Assembly: GCF_000688235.1 (NCBI RefSeq)
Contig: NZ_JHYO01000009.1
Coordinates: 62,001-126,000, forward strand
Length of the DNA stretch: 64,000 nucleotides
DNA from: Terasakiella pusilla DSM 6293
Lineage (GTDB): Bacteria > Pseudomonadota > Alphaproteobacteria > Rhodospirillales > Terasakiellaceae
Direction: 5' to 3'
Positions 25,485 through 35,374 of this stretch are shown one piece after another (within the stretch, counting starts at the first letter, position 1; every line of letters begins with the position of its first letter). Under the pieces are notes generated by a model. That model had not been told where the DNA came from, made no database searches, and saw only the letters and a program-made list of their open reading frames with translations. The translations under genes and the position numbers were made by a program.

Positions 25485-26370
25485 TTATTTGGCGTGAATT
25501 TTCGAGAATTCTTTGGCGAGGTCCATAAAGGCCCGCACGACTCTGAGGCGCGCGCGTTCTTTCAGGCAGACCACATATTCTGTAACGTCCATTTTCACGT
25601 TATTAAACGGGATGGTGACGACGCGGGTATCAACGCCTGTTTCATTTTCCAGCACAATGCCGATGCCGATGCCATTGGCCACCGCTTCACGCACGGCTTC
25701 GCGTGATGAAATCTCCATGACCACATTTGGGGTGATAGACATACGGTCCATGGCCTCGTTAAAGACCCGGCGGGTGAGGGATCCTTTATGACGCAGGACC
25801 AAGGGCTGATTCTCCAACTCATAGACCGAGATATGCTTGCGTTTCGCCCATTCGTGGTTTTTGTGGACGAAGCAGACGAGGTTCATGCGCAATAAAGGCT
25901 GGGCAATCAGGCGGGGGTCACCTTTTACATTGCCCAAAACCGCCACATCTGTCTTGAAATCGTAAAGATCGTTCAGCGCCTCTTCCGCATTGCCGACGGA
26001 CAGGGAAAGGCCAATATTTTCATAGCGTTCGCGAAAATGTCCGATGAGGGGCAGGGCAGAATGGGGGCTGTCGCCGCCCACAACCAGATGCCCGTTTTCA
26101 AGGGCGCGTGCCCCTTCCAACAGGTCTTCTGCATCATCTTGCAAGCCAAACAGGCGGCTGGTGATGATGTGTAATTCTTCCCCCAGGCTGGTCAGGTGGA
26201 CGTTGCGGCCTTTGCGTTCAAACAGGCGTACGCCGTAGGTTTCTTCTAGCAAACGGACTTGTGCGGAGACGGTGGGTTGGGTGACATTCATGTGGCGAGA
26301 CGCTTTGGTAAAGCTGCCTTCTGTGGCGACATAATGAAAAGATTTCAGTTGGGGGGAGGTTTATAGCCAT
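25485..26370 (-). CDS. LysR-type regulator of phosphonate genes, 5' end probably frameshifted
   Basis: The uninterrupted ATG-started frame (25485-26291) begins inside the helix-turn-helix at MNVTQPTVSAQVRLLEE, so it would lack half the DNA-binding domain. Upstream the same frame continues with QLKSFHYVATEGSFTKASRH, the usual LysR N-terminus, up to a TAA at 26361-26363 with no ATG, GTG or TTG. Removing one base from the G6 run at 26351-26356 joins this to ATG 26370, giving MAINLPQLKSFHY, a normal LysR start. So either a homopolymer indel, a sequencing error, or a CTG start at 26348. The C-terminal effector domain is intact. It is convergent with the transporter operon and divergent from phnX. 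Confidence 0.78.
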
Positions 26371-26375
26371 GCTCT

Positions 26376-26384
26376 ATATCTATG
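26376..26384. promoter_or_regulatory. Candidate LysR half-site before phnX
   Basis: ATATCTATG at 26376-26384 equals one half plus centre of the palindrome at 21197-21213 in the phnW/transporter promoter. Two copies only, so weak evidence. Confidence 0.4.
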
Positions 26385-26468
26385 TGTGGATTCTGTGATT
26401 TGACTTATAGGTTAGGCAATGTTTCTTTCCCCCTCAAACGACAGTTTTTTGACAATGGAAGAAACAGT

Positions 26469-27299
26469 ATGACTTTTACCTATCAGCGTTCGTATCGTGG
26501 CCCCCTTAAAGCAGCCGTCCTTGATTGGGCGGGGACGGTTATGGATCATGGGTGTCGCGCCCCGGCGGCTGTGTTTCAGGCGGTGTTTGAAGCCCGCGGG
26601 ATCACGGTTAGCGAAGCACAGGCCCGCGAACCCATGGGGCGGCCCAAGTGGGACCACATTTATGCTGTCGGCACCAATCCAGACGTCAACGCCCTGTGGA
26701 AAGCCAAGTTCGGCAAGGACTTTGAGGCAACGGATGCAGATGAGGTCTATAAAGACTTTGTGCCGCATCAGATCAGCATTATCGCAGACTATTGCGATAT
26801 GATCCCCGGCACCGTCGATGCGGTCCACGCGTTGCGCGCCATGGGCATGAAGATCGGGTCCTGCACAGGCTACACACCGGATATTATGGAAGCGTGTCGC
26901 AAAGCTGCCAAAACGGCAGGCTATGTGCCGGATGCCATCTTTTGCGCAGGCGACACCCCTAAGGGGCGACCCGGGCCGGCTTTGTTGTTGGCAAATATGA
27001 TTGAACTGGATGTTTATCCGCCGCAAGCGGTGGTCAAGATCGGGGATACGGTTGCGGATGTGGAAGAAGGCTTAAATGCCGGGGCGTGGACAATTGCAGT
27101 GGCGGCGCGTGGCAACGAGGTTGGTCTTAGTCGAGAAGCGTTCGAGGCTATGGAGGCAACACAACGCCAAGCCCTGATTGATACAGCATCTGAAAAGTTA
27201 TCCAAGGCAGGCGCGCACTATGTGGTCGATAGTATCGCAGATGTACCTGCTGTGGTTGAGGAGATTAACGCACGGCTTTCATATGGGGGTCACCCGTAG
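26469..27299 (+). CDS. phnX: Phosphonoacetaldehyde hydrolase
   Basis: A 276-residue HAD enzyme that cleaves the C-P bond of phosphonoacetaldehyde to acetaldehyde and phosphate. The nucleophile Asp19 is in AAVLDWAGTVMDHG, and the Schiff-base Lys60 lies in REPMGRPKWDHI; their 41-residue spacing equals that in the Bacillus enzyme. IGDTVADVEEG supplies the late Mg-binding Asp. The ATG at 26469 follows GGAAG at suitable distance; the frame opens earlier at 26382 but that part is promoter-like. Completes the PhnW-PhnX route. Confidence 0.94.
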   Translation: MTFTYQRSYRGPLKAAVLDWAGTVMDHGCRAPAAVFQAVFEARGITVSEAQAREPMGRPKWDHIYAVGTNPDVNALWKAKFGKDFEATDADEVYKDFVPHQISIIADYCDMIPGTVDAVHALRAMGMKIGSCTGYTPDIMEACRKAAKTAGYVPDAIFCAGDTPKGRPGPALLLANMIELDVYPPQAVVKIGDTVADVEEGLNAGAWTIAVAARGNEVGLSREAFEAMEATQRQALIDTASEKLSKAGAHYVVDSIADVPAVVEEINARLSYGGHP

Positions 27300-27456
27300 T
27301 GCTTTAACGTTGAAAAACGAGGGAATATCCCCATCTCCTTAAAAAACTGTGATAATTAGTGATGTAGATTACAGTTAAATTTTACATATGGCGTTATTGA
27401 ACACACAATCTTTTCTTGTCCCTACGGTCCATGTGGGGTTTCAGGCGCAAAAAATA

Positions 27457-28641
27457 ATGATGGAGATACTCCCGGTGTTTATTCGAGCATCCTTAAAATA
27501 TGCCGGTATCGCGGCATTGGCTCTGATGGTCGCTTCGTGCGGTTCAGAAAGCGATACACAACAATCAGCCCAGGCCCAACAAAAACGGGCAACACCTGTC
27601 GATACGACCGTTTTGAAAATGGAAACGATTGAACTGATTGAAGAGATGCCGGGTCGTACCGTAGCTTTTCGTGAGGTTGATGTCCGACCGCAGGTAAACG
27701 GCATTATCCAGAAACGCCTGTTTGAAGAAGGTGCCTTGGTTGAAAAAGGCCAACCCCTTTATCAAATTGATGCGGCGGTCTATCAAGCAGCGCTGGACGC
27801 GGCAAAGGCAGAATTGGCGCGTGAGCAAGCGAACCTGAATTATGCGGCGAAAACGCGCGATCGTTACAAAAAGCTGATCAAGACTCAAGCGTCCAGCCAG
27901 CAGAAATATGATAACGCCGTTGCCGATTTTGCGCAGGCTTCTGCGGCGGTTGCTGCTGCTAAAGCCCAGGTGGATCAGGCTGAAATCAACATGAATTACA
28001 CCACGGTCATCGCCAAAATTTCAGGCAAGATCGGCGCGTCTGAATTTAACGAAGGTTCTTTGGTGACATCCAGTCAGACCCAAACACTGACCACCGTGAC
28101 CCAGCTTGATCCCATCTATGTGGATGTGACCCAAGCCGGTGGGCGTCTGATCAAGATTAAACAGGCGCTGGACTCCGGTCGCTTGCAGGGGTCTGACGAT
28201 GGCAGCATCGAAGTGTCCTTGATCATGGATGCCACAGGCGAAAAGTATAAGCATGAAGGCGTGGTCAAATTTTCTGATGTGACGGTGAATGAAACAACCG
28301 GGTCTGTGCGTTTGCGCGCCATGTTCCCGAACCCGGATCATGATCTGTTGCCGGGTATGTTTGTGCGTGGTCTGGTGAAGCAGGGCACATTGGCACAAGC
28401 CATTGCCGTTCCGCAGAAAGCAACCATGCGCCGTCCTGACGGCTCGGCTTTTGTGTATGTGGTTGAAGACGGCAAAGCCGTTGCTAAATCCGTCACGATT
28501 GAACAGTCTCAAGGCAACAACTGGATTGTGACCGAAGGTCTTAAGGATGGGGCAGAACTGATCGTAGATGGTCTGCAACGTATCGGACCGGGCAGCGATG
28601 TTGCTCCACAACCACTGCAAACAGCAGAAGCTGAGAAGTAA
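27457..28641 (+). CDS. RND efflux periplasmic adaptor (AcrA/MexA-like lipoprotein)
   Basis: The membrane-fusion protein of a tripartite pump. It has a lipoprotein signal ([11 protein letters not shown], lipid-modified Cys), the first lipoyl half [21 protein letters not shown], an alpha-hairpin (about residues 80-150), the second lipoyl half [16 protein letters not shown], beta-barrel and a C-terminal membrane-proximal domain. Start is uncertain: ATG 27457/27460 or GTG 27475 (GGAG before it) all keep the signal; the longer frame from 27388 does not look translated. It is 11 bases before the pump gene. No TolC-like channel gene is nearby. Confidence 0.9.
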   Translation: MMEILPVFIRASLKYAGIAALALMVASCGSESDTQQSAQAQQKRATPVDTTVLKMETIELIEEMPGRTVAFREVDVRPQVNGIIQKRLFEEGALVEKGQPLYQIDAAVYQAALDAAKAELAREQANLNYAAKTRDRYKKLIKTQASSQQKYDNAVADFAQASAAVAAAKAQVDQAEINMNYTTVIAKISGKIGASEFNEGSLVTSSQTQTLTTVTQLDPIYVDVTQAGGRLIKIKQALDSGRLQGSDDGSIEVSLIMDATGEKYKHEGVVKFSDVTVNETTGSVRLRAMFPNPDHDLLPGMFVRGLVKQGTLAQAIAVPQKATMRRPDGSAFVYVVEDGKAVAKSVTIEQSQGNNWIVTEGLKDGAELIVDGLQRIGPGSDVAPQPLQTAEAEK

Positions 28642-28652
28642 AAGGACGCAGT

Positions 28653-31600
28653 ATGGCTAAGTTTTTTATCGACCGTCCGGTCTTTGCATGGGGTGTGTCC
28701 ATCGTCATTATGTTGGCGGGTGGCTTATCAATTCTGCAATTACCTGTCGAACAGTATCCCTCCATTGCCCCACCCGCGGTGACTATTCAGGCGACCTATC
28801 CCGGTGCCTCTGCAAAAACGGTTGAAAATACTGTTACGCAGGTCATCGAAGAAACCATGAACGGGCTGGATCATTTACGCTACATTTCATCAAACAGTCA
28901 GTCGAACGGCTCTGTTGAGATTAAATTGACGTTTGAACCAGAAGCCGATGCAGATATTGCGCAAGTTCAGGTGCAGAACAAGATGCAGTCAGCCCTGTCC
29001 CTGTTGCCAAATGAAGTGCAGCAGCAAGGGGTTGTGGTTTCTAAATCCAGTGGGTCTTTCTTGATGGTTGTCGGCTTTGTGTCCAAAGACGGCAGCTTGG
29101 ATCAAAAAGATATTTCTGACTTTATCTACACGACAGTTCGTGATCCGCTTGCGCGGACAAACGGTGTGGGCAACGTCCGTGTGTTTGGTGCCAAGCACGC
29201 TATGCGGATCTGGCTCGATCCTCACAAACTCATCAGTTATAACCTGACTGTTGCGGATGTGACGTCGGCGATTACCGCACAGAATACCGAAATTACCGCC
29301 GGTCAGATTGGTGGTGCACCGTCCCTGCCGGGGCAACAGATTAACGCGACAATTACGGCGCAAAGTAAACTGCAAACCGAAGAAGAGTTCGCCAACATTC
29401 TGTTGCGTGTAAATACTGATGGTTCCCAAGTCCGCTTGGGCGATATCTCGCGCATTGAAATCGGGGCGGAAAGCTATAGCGTTGTTGCCCGTTATAACGG
29501 GAATGAAGCTTCCGGTGTGGGGATTAACCTTGCAACGGGTGCCAACGCGTTGGATACAGCCGATGCGGTCCGTGCGCGTTTGGCAGATTTGCAGGCTGTT
29601 TTCCCTAAAGGGTTGGAAGTTGTCTACCCCTACGATACAACACCGTTTGTTAAAGTCTCGATCAAGGAAGTGATTAAGACACTCTTTGAAGCGATCGTTC
29701 TGGTGTTCCTCGTGATGTTCCTGTTTTTGCAGAACTGGCGCGCGACCCTTATTCCGACGATTGCGGTTCCGGTTGTTTTGCTGGGGACGTTCGGGATTTT
29801 GTCCCTGTTCGGCTATTCCATCAACACCCTGACCATGTTCGGGATGGTGTTGGCGATTGGTCTGTTGGTTGATGATGCTATCGTTGTTGTGGAGAACGTG
29901 GAACGGGTCATGCATGAGGATAAATTATCCCCACGTGATGCCACCCGTAAATCCATGGAACAGATCACGGGTGCCTTGGTGGGTATCGCGCTTGTGCTGT
30001 CTGCGGTCTTTGTGCCGATGGCCTTCTTTGCGGGTTCTACCGGGTCGATTTATCGTCAATTCTCTATTACCATCGTGTCATCCATGGCGTTGTCTGTGGT
30101 GGTTGCGATTGTTCTGACACCGGCTTTGTGTGCGACCATGCTGAAGCCGACCACAAAGGATCCCCATAGTAAAAGCGGGTTCTTTGGTTGGTTTAACCGT
30201 GGTTTTGATAAGACAAACAACTTTTACCAAAAAAGTGTGAGCTATGTAACGCGCCGTCGCGTGCGTTTCCTTGGTCTGTATGTGGCCTTGGTTGCTGTGT
30301 TGGCGCTGTTGTTTGTCCGTTTGCCGGGGTCTTTCCTGCCGGAAGAAGATCAGGGGATTTTGTTCTCCATGGTTCAGCTTCCCGCCGGGGCGTCCCAAGA
30401 ACGGACCGTTGAAGTCTTGAAAAAGATCGAACATCACTTCCTTGAAGGCGAGAAAGAAAACGTCAACGGCCTGTTTACGGTTGCGGGCTTCTCCTTCGCC
30501 GGGAGTGGGCAAAACGCGGGTATCGCCTTCATCAACTTGAAAGACTGGTCGGAGCGGGAACGCCCAGATCAATCGGTCAAAGCGGTGATTGGTCGGGCCT
30601 ATGGTGCCTTCTCTCAAATCAAAGAAGCCATGATCTTCGCCTTCGCACCGCCTGCGATTATCGAATTGGGTCAGGCCAACGGGTTTGACTTGCAATTGGT
30701 GGATCGCACAGGCGTTGGTCATGATGCCTTGGTTGCCGCGCGTAACCAACTGTTGGGCATGGCAGCACAAGACCCGCGTGTGGTCGGCGTGCGTCCAAAC
30801 GGCCTGAACGATATGCCGCAGTTTGACATTCATATTGATCAGGAAAAGGCGGCCGCCCTTGGCGTCAACCTGTCTGAGATCAACCGGACGTTGGCAACAG
30901 CGTGGGGGTCAAGCTACGTGAACGACTTTATCGAAAAAGGTCGCACGAAGAAGGTTTACGTACAGGCAGATGCGCCGTTCCGTATGATGCCGGAAGACTT
31001 GAACTATTGGTATGTGCGCAACAATCAGGGTGAAATGGTGCCGATTTCGGCCTTCACATCAACGAAATGGAGCTTCGGTTCACCCCGTCTGGAACGCTTT
31101 AACAGTTTATCCTCTGTCAACATTCAGGGCCAAGCGGCACCGGGTGTTGCGTCTGGTGATGCGATGCTGGCGATGGAAGAACTGGTGTCTCAGTTGCCGG
31201 GCGGGATCGGTCTGGAATGGCAGGGCGTTTCTTACGAAGAACGTGAAGCCGGGGAACAGGGGCCGATGTTGTACCTGTTGTCCATGATTGTGATCTTCCT
31301 GTGTTTGGCGGCGCTTTATGAAAGCTGGACCATTCCGGTCTCGGTCATGATGGTTGTACCGCTTGGCGTCTTGGGGGCTGTCATTGCCGTCATGCTGCGC
31401 GGGCTGCCTAGTGACGTTTACTTCCAGGTGGCGATCTTGACGACCATCGGTCTGTCGGCCAAAAACGCGATTTTGATCGTTGAATTTGCCCGTGACCTTT
31501 ATGATCAAGGCATGGATATGGTCGATGCGACCGTCGAAGCCGCCCGTCAACGTCTGCGTCCGATTGTGATGACGTCTATGGCCTTTACCCTTGGGGTTTT

Positions 31601-31766
31601 GCCATTGGCCGTCAGTAGTGGCGCTGGTGCTGCTGCCCGTGTGGCGGTGGGGACTGGTGTGATGGGCGGGATGATTGCCGCGACTGTGTTGGCGATCTTC
31701 TTCGTACCGTTGTTCTTTGTTCTGATCGTGGGCTTGTTTAAACGCAAGAAACCCGCTGCGGAATAA
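28653..31766 (+). CDS. RND multidrug efflux pump (AcrB/MexB-like)
   Basis: A 1037-residue hydrophobe/amphiphile RND transporter. Typical features: [20 protein letters not shown] at the start, [19 protein letters not shown], transmembrane proton-relay motif [18 protein letters not shown] (TM4 Asp pair) and [16 protein letters not shown] (TM10 Lys). Twelve spans and two large periplasmic loops are evident, and length equals AcrB. It should export hydrophobic toxins with the adaptor encoded just upstream. No local regulator gene is seen; a strong terminator follows. Confidence 0.95.
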   Translation: MAKFFIDRPVFAWGVSIVIMLAGGLSILQLPVEQYPSIAPPAVTIQATYPGASAKTVENTVTQVIEETMNGLDHLRYISSNSQSNGSVEIKLTFEPEADADIAQVQVQNKMQSALSLLPNEVQQQGVVVSKSSGSFLMVVGFVSKDGSLDQKDISDFIYTTVRDPLARTNGVGNVRVFGAKHAMRIWLDPHKLISYNLTVADVTSAITAQNTEITAGQIGGAPSLPGQQINATITAQSKLQTEEEFANILLRVNTDGSQVRLGDISRIEIGAESYSVVARYNGNEASGVGINLATGANALDTADAVRARLADLQAVFPKGLEVVYPYDTTPFVKVSIKEVIKTLFEAIVLVFLVMFLFLQNWRATLIPTIAVPVVLLGTFGILSLFGYSINTLTMFGMVLAIGLLVDDAIVVVENVERVMHEDKLSPRDATRKSMEQITGALVGIALVLSAVFVPMAFFAGSTGSIYRQFSITIVSSMALSVVVAIVLTPALCATMLKPTTKDPHSKSGFFGWFNRGFDKTNNFYQKSVSYVTRRRVRFLGLYVALVAVLALLFVRLPGSFLPEEDQGILFSMVQLPAGASQERTVEVLKKIEHHFLEGEKENVNGLFTVAGFSFAGSGQNAGIAFINLKDWSERERPDQSVKAVIGRAYGAFSQIKEAMIFAFAPPAIIELGQANGFDLQLVDRTGVGHDALVAARNQLLGMAAQDPRVVGVRPNGLNDMPQFDIHIDQEKAAALGVNLSEINRTLATAWGSSYVNDFIEKGRTKKVYVQADAPFRMMPEDLNYWYVRNNQGEMVPISAFTSTKWSFGSPRLERFNSLSSVNIQGQAAPGVASGDAMLAMEELVSQLPGGIGLEWQGVSYEEREAGEQGPMLYLLSMIVIFLCLAALYESWTIPVSVMMVVPLGVLGAVIAVMLRGLPSDVYFQVAILTTIGLSAKNAILIVEFARDLYDQGMDMVDATVEAARQRLRPIVMTSMAFTLGVLPLAVSSGAGAAARVAVGTGVMGGMIAATVLAIFFVPLFFVLIVGLFKRKKPAAE

Positions 31767-31789
31767 GACAAAGCCTTAAACTAAAAAAA

Positions 31790-31822
31790 GCCGAAGCATT
31801 CAGTTGCTTCGGCCTCTTTTTT
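31790..31822 (+). terminator. Terminator of the RND efflux operon
   Basis: GCCGAAGCA (31790-31798) pairs with TGCTTCGGC (31805-31813) over a 6-base loop, followed by CTCTTTTTT. Confidence 0.92.
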
Positions 31823-31874
31823 GTCTAATTTGCTATCAGTGAACGTGTTAGTGATCAATTAGTGGCGATGCTTT

Positions 31875-33020
31875 TTAATAATTAATCCAATTAGATATAA
31901 GTTTAGAAAGGTAATTTGGACCTTTCTCGTAAATGCTATGAAGTTTTTTTAATAAGTCTGAAGTGGTGTTTACTCGTTCAACAGGTTTCCATATTTTATC
32001 AGAGGTGGTAATTTTTACTGTACGTGAGTTGGAAAACTCAAATTTAAGGTTACTGATTTGATCGTATATTAGGTGTAATTTTTTGTATTCAACCTCTAGG
32101 CGTTCTGACGCATCTTTGGGGTTGTTAAGTGTTATAATGTCGTTTTGTAAAGACAATAATTGATCTACTTTTTTTTGTAGTGATGCAATTTTTTGCCATC
32201 TATTGTCAGTTTCGGACTTAGGGTATTTGAGAATAAAGTTTTGAATATATTCTGCTTTTTCTTTACTTTTTTGTCTTTGAGATGTTAGGACTGAGATCAT
32301 AGGTAGGGCGTCATCGACTGGAACTTGATATTTTCCCGAGATACCTATTGCGGCTTTCTTAATTTTTTGAAGTTTGGCGCGTAATTCGTTCTCGTATTCA
32401 AAGTTTTTGTTTATTAGTTCCGAAACCTCGGTGATATAAAAATCGGGAGACAGTAAATGGCGATCTACGTTATCCACCAAATCTCTGATTTGTGAGAGCC
32501 ATTGTATGAAGTGATCGGAAGTGAACCTAGCGGGGAATGGGGTTACTATGGTTTTGTCAATTCCTTTTATTAGTGTTATCATGCAGGGAAGTTCTTTTTG
32601 GCTGACGCCGTATAAGTCAATAAAGTCTGGTACTAGCCTAGCACTACTGTTTGCAATAAAGCTGGCTATTTCTTCTTTTCGATAATTATCTTTTCTTTTC
32701 GACAATTGAGCATCAATTCTTGATAGATAATCTCGTACTGGAACGGCTTTATTGGATATTTTCTTGTATTCTGCGGCAATGAAGTTTTGTTGATTCCGAC
32801 AAGTAAAAGAAGATTGGGCTGAAATATTATTTCCACAAAGTAAAAAGCCAATGAGATTGCCAATTATACTATCAATTTCAATGCAGTTGTCTATTAAAGA
32901 AGATAGAATGGATATCTCTTGTTTGGCGGCCCCTAAAAAAATACATAAAGCCACCTCAGGCGTTTTTTCAGAAACAAACCAATTGTGTACATCTTGAGCA
33001 CTTCCTTCTTTAAAAATCAT
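31875..33020 (-). CDS. Unknown AT-rich orphan protein
   Basis: I do not recognise this 381-residue protein. It is cytoplasmic in character: no signal peptide and no clear membrane span apart from a short hydrophobic stretch (IIGNLIGFLLCG, about 52-63). Lys/Glu/Ile-rich helices fill the rest, with likely coiled coil around 215-330 (ENELRAKLQKIKKAA; WQKIASLQKKVDQLLSLQND). The base composition is visibly more A/T-rich than all neighbours, and codon choice (AAA, ATA, TTT) follows, which suggests recent transfer. It stands alone between a terminator and an efflux gene. A structural or defence-related role is possible but unsupported. Confidence 0.7.
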   Translation of the reverse strand: MIFKEGSAQDVHNWFVSEKTPEVALCIFLGAAKQEISILSSLIDNCIEIDSIIGNLIGFLLCGNNISAQSSFTCRNQQNFIAAEYKKISNKAVPVRDYLSRIDAQLSKRKDNYRKEEIASFIANSSARLVPDFIDLYGVSQKELPCMITLIKGIDKTIVTPFPARFTSDHFIQWLSQIRDLVDNVDRHLLSPDFYITEVSELINKNFEYENELRAKLQKIKKAAIGISGKYQVPVDDALPMISVLTSQRQKSKEKAEYIQNFILKYPKSETDNRWQKIASLQKKVDQLLSLQNDIITLNNPKDASERLEVEYKKLHLIYDQISNLKFEFSNSRTVKITTSDKIWKPVERVNTTSDLLKKLHSIYEKGPNYLSKLISNWINY

Positions 33021-33187
33021 ATAATTAGCCTTCGTGAAACGCTGTGAAATATTGAGAATGTTTTATTCCATAGCATATTGCGTTTCTATTTTAAATTATT
33101 TAATAGGCTTCTTTTATAGCTATAGGGTGTTTTTGTAAATACATTGTCAAGGAGTAGTGAAATGAGTGAGTAGCTTTATTTTATGTG

Positions 33188-34369
33188 TTAGCGTTGCGAG
33201 AGTTTAAAAATGCTAAAGGACAGAACAGCACAGGCCAATATGGTATAGGCCATGGGCATCGCCGTCCCGTCATTGAGCAGGGAGACAGTAAAGCCTGCGA
33301 CACTGCCCAACCCAAATTGAAACAGGCCAAAGAGGGAGGAAGCTGTGCCCGCAAACTGCCCAAAGGGTTCGAGTGTACCTGAAATCCCGTTTGCCGCCAT
33401 GGGGCTGAGGCAGCCGACAAAGAAAAACAGCGGGACCGCTAGCCCCCAGACGCCCCCAAATCCAAAGGTGACGTTGAGGAGGAGAATACTTGCACTAAGG
33501 ATCAAGACCCAGATGATAAATGTCATCAGACGGGGCAGGGGGTATTTGTGGGCGACGCGTCGATTAAGTGCGGAAAAACCCGCCATGGACACGATGTTGG
33601 CGGCAAAAAACAAAGCATAGCCGCTGGGGCTGACGCCAAAAATAGTCATGTAAATGAAAGGTGTCGCGCTGATATAGGCAAACATCCCTGCAAACCCAAG
33701 GCTGGCGCTGAGTGTATAGCCCATGGCCTTGCGGTGGGTAAGGACTTGTTTAAAGGCACTAAATAGAAAGCTGGGATTTAGTGTCACGCGTTTGTCCGGT
33801 GACAGGGTTTCGGGCACAAAGACCAAGATCAGCACCGACCACAAACAGGCATAGGCGCTTAAGGTCCAAAAGATTGCGCGCCAGTCCCAGATGTCCAATA
33901 CCAAAGCCCCGATCAAGGGCGCTGCCATCGGTGCGGCCGTGAGTACGAGCATAAGGAGAGAGAGGGCTTTGGTCAGGTCTGGCCCCTGATAGACATCCCG
34001 GATCACCGCCCGTCCCAGCACGGACCCGGAGGCACCGGCCAAGCCTTGGATCAGGCGATAGGTGGTCAGGTCGCTGATGTCGCCACTAAGGGCACAAAAG
34101 ATGCTGACAAAGCCATAGAGGGTCAGTCCCAGCAAGATGACCCTGCGTCGCCCCAGACTATCGGATAGGGGGCCGTAAATCATTTGACCGATGGCAAACC
34201 CTAACAGAAAGGTTGCCATGGTCTGTTGCACAGCACTTTCCGCCACGCCAAGGTCACTGGCGATGGCGGGAAAGGCCGGCAGGTACATATCGAGGGACAA
34301 GGCCGCATTCCCCGTCATAACTGCAAGGATTGGGATTGCAAGAAAACTAAGACGGGGGGATGCGGACAT
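33188..34369 (-). CDS. Bcr/CflA-family MFS drug efflux protein
   Basis: A 393-residue twelve-span major facilitator of the Bcr/CflA group: DMYLPAFPAIASDL in the first span, then GQMIYGPLSDSLGRRRVILL (the MFS motif A between TM2 and TM3), and GASGSVLGRAVIRDVYQG in TM5 region, a Bcr hallmark. Members export chloramphenicol, bicyclomycin or sulfonamides; substrate here is unknown. It starts 12 bases before the MBL gene stop region on the same strand, so read-through from 35334 is possible, but its function looks unrelated. Confidence 0.88.
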   Translation of the reverse strand: MSASPRLSFLAIPILAVMTGNAALSLDMYLPAFPAIASDLGVAESAVQQTMATFLLGFAIGQMIYGPLSDSLGRRRVILLGLTLYGFVSIFCALSGDISDLTTYRLIQGLAGASGSVLGRAVIRDVYQGPDLTKALSLLMLVLTAAPMAAPLIGALVLDIWDWRAIFWTLSAYACLWSVLILVFVPETLSPDKRVTLNPSFLFSAFKQVLTHRKAMGYTLSASLGFAGMFAYISATPFIYMTIFGVSPSGYALFFAANIVSMAGFSALNRRVAHKYPLPRLMTFIIWVLILSASILLLNVTFGFGGVWGLAVPLFFFVGCLSPMAANGISGTLEPFGQFAGTASSLFGLFQFGLGSVAGFTVSLLNDGTAMPMAYTILACAVLSFSIFKLSQR

Positions 34370-34380
34370 AGTCTGTACCT

Positions 34381-35334
34381 TTATGCGTTATTAAGTTTGG
34401 ACCACATTTCCTGGTCGCGCTCATCTGTCCAGATTTGCGGGCGTTCCATACCGCCAGCTTCATCATAGGCACGCGAGACATCAAACGGCATACAGTGTTC
34501 GTAGATCACCCAGTCGCCATATTTCGGGTCCATGCGTTCTTTACACAGATCAAACGCTTCTTTCAGGTCTTTGCCTGCTTCACGCGCTTCTTTTGCACTT
34601 TCATATAAATCGGTGATGAAGGTCTGTGTTTCCGCCATTGCTGTTTCGCACAGCTCCGGCGTATCCAACGCATCGCCGCGACCCGGGACCAGCTTTTGCG
34701 GTTTCAGGGTGCGCAGGGCATCCAATGTGGCAGGCCAGTCACGTAAGTGGGCATCACCGGTGTAAGGCGTAGCCCCAAATTCCACCAGATCACCGGCGTA
34801 AAGGATTTTTTGTTCCGGCAGCCATGCGACGGTGTCGCCTTGGGTGTGACCGCGACCCGGTGACCAGATTTCAACCGGACAGTTGCCCAGATCGATGGTG
34901 ATCTTGCCATCAAACACGATGGACGGCCAGGTCAGACCGGGAATGGTTTCTGCCCCTTGGAACAAGCGCGGGAAGCGACCTAGCTCGCTGTCATAGTCAA
35001 ACTGACCGCGCTCTACGATCATTTCATATGTGGCGCGTGAGGCAATGATGTTTTCCGCCTCATAGGCAGCCGCCCCTAGTACACGCACGGCGTGATAGTG
35101 GCTCATCAGGATGTATTTGATCGGCTTGTCGGTGATCTCGCGGATACGTTTGATAACGTCTTGCGCCATGAACGGGGTCGCTTGAGTATCAATTACCATT
35201 ACGCCGTCATCGCCGATGATAACGCCTGTGTTTGGATCGCCCTCAGCGGTGTAGGCATAGGCGCCTTCCCCGAGTTTTGCAAAAGTGATGTTCTTGTCGC
35301 CGAGATCGCCTGTGGAGGCAAAGGTCTTGGTCAT
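34381..35334 (-). CDS. Metallo-beta-lactamase-fold protein with altered metal motif
   Basis: A 317-residue MBL-fold protein: ITFAKLGEGAYAYTAEGDPN, GVIIGDDGVMVIDTQAT, PGRGHTQGDTVAWLPEQKIL and YAGDLVEFG are in the usual order. The key HxHxDH motif reads MSHYHAVRVLGA, keeping the two first His but having Val and Arg instead of Asp and His, so the second metal site should be lost or rebuilt. I start it at ATG 35334, preceded by GGGAG; the frame continues to 35445 but overlaps FAH. It follows the FAH gene on the same strand, so it is probably part of the ring-cleavage set. Confidence 0.82.
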   Translation of the reverse strand: MTKTFASTGDLGDKNITFAKLGEGAYAYTAEGDPNTGVIIGDDGVMVIDTQATPFMAQDVIKRIREITDKPIKYILMSHYHAVRVLGAAAYEAENIIASRATYEMIVERGQFDYDSELGRFPRLFQGAETIPGLTWPSIVFDGKITIDLGNCPVEIWSPGRGHTQGDTVAWLPEQKILYAGDLVEFGATPYTGDAHLRDWPATLDALRTLKPQKLVPGRGDALDTPELCETAMAETQTFITDLYESAKEAREAGKDLKEAFDLCKERMDPKYGDWVIYEHCMPFDVSRAYDEAGGMERPQIWTDERDQEMWSKLNNA

Positions 35335-35374
35335 GTTGGTTGTGCTCCCGTGGTAGAGAATTTTTATAAAAGGA

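Noticed and set aside
27388-27456. Longer start for the RND adaptor
   Set aside because: The extra residues would precede a lipoprotein signal; later starts keep a normal signal length.
28989-29915. 308-codon antisense open frame
   Set aside because: Shadow of the AcrB-like gene; composition is typical of reverse-complemented membrane protein code.
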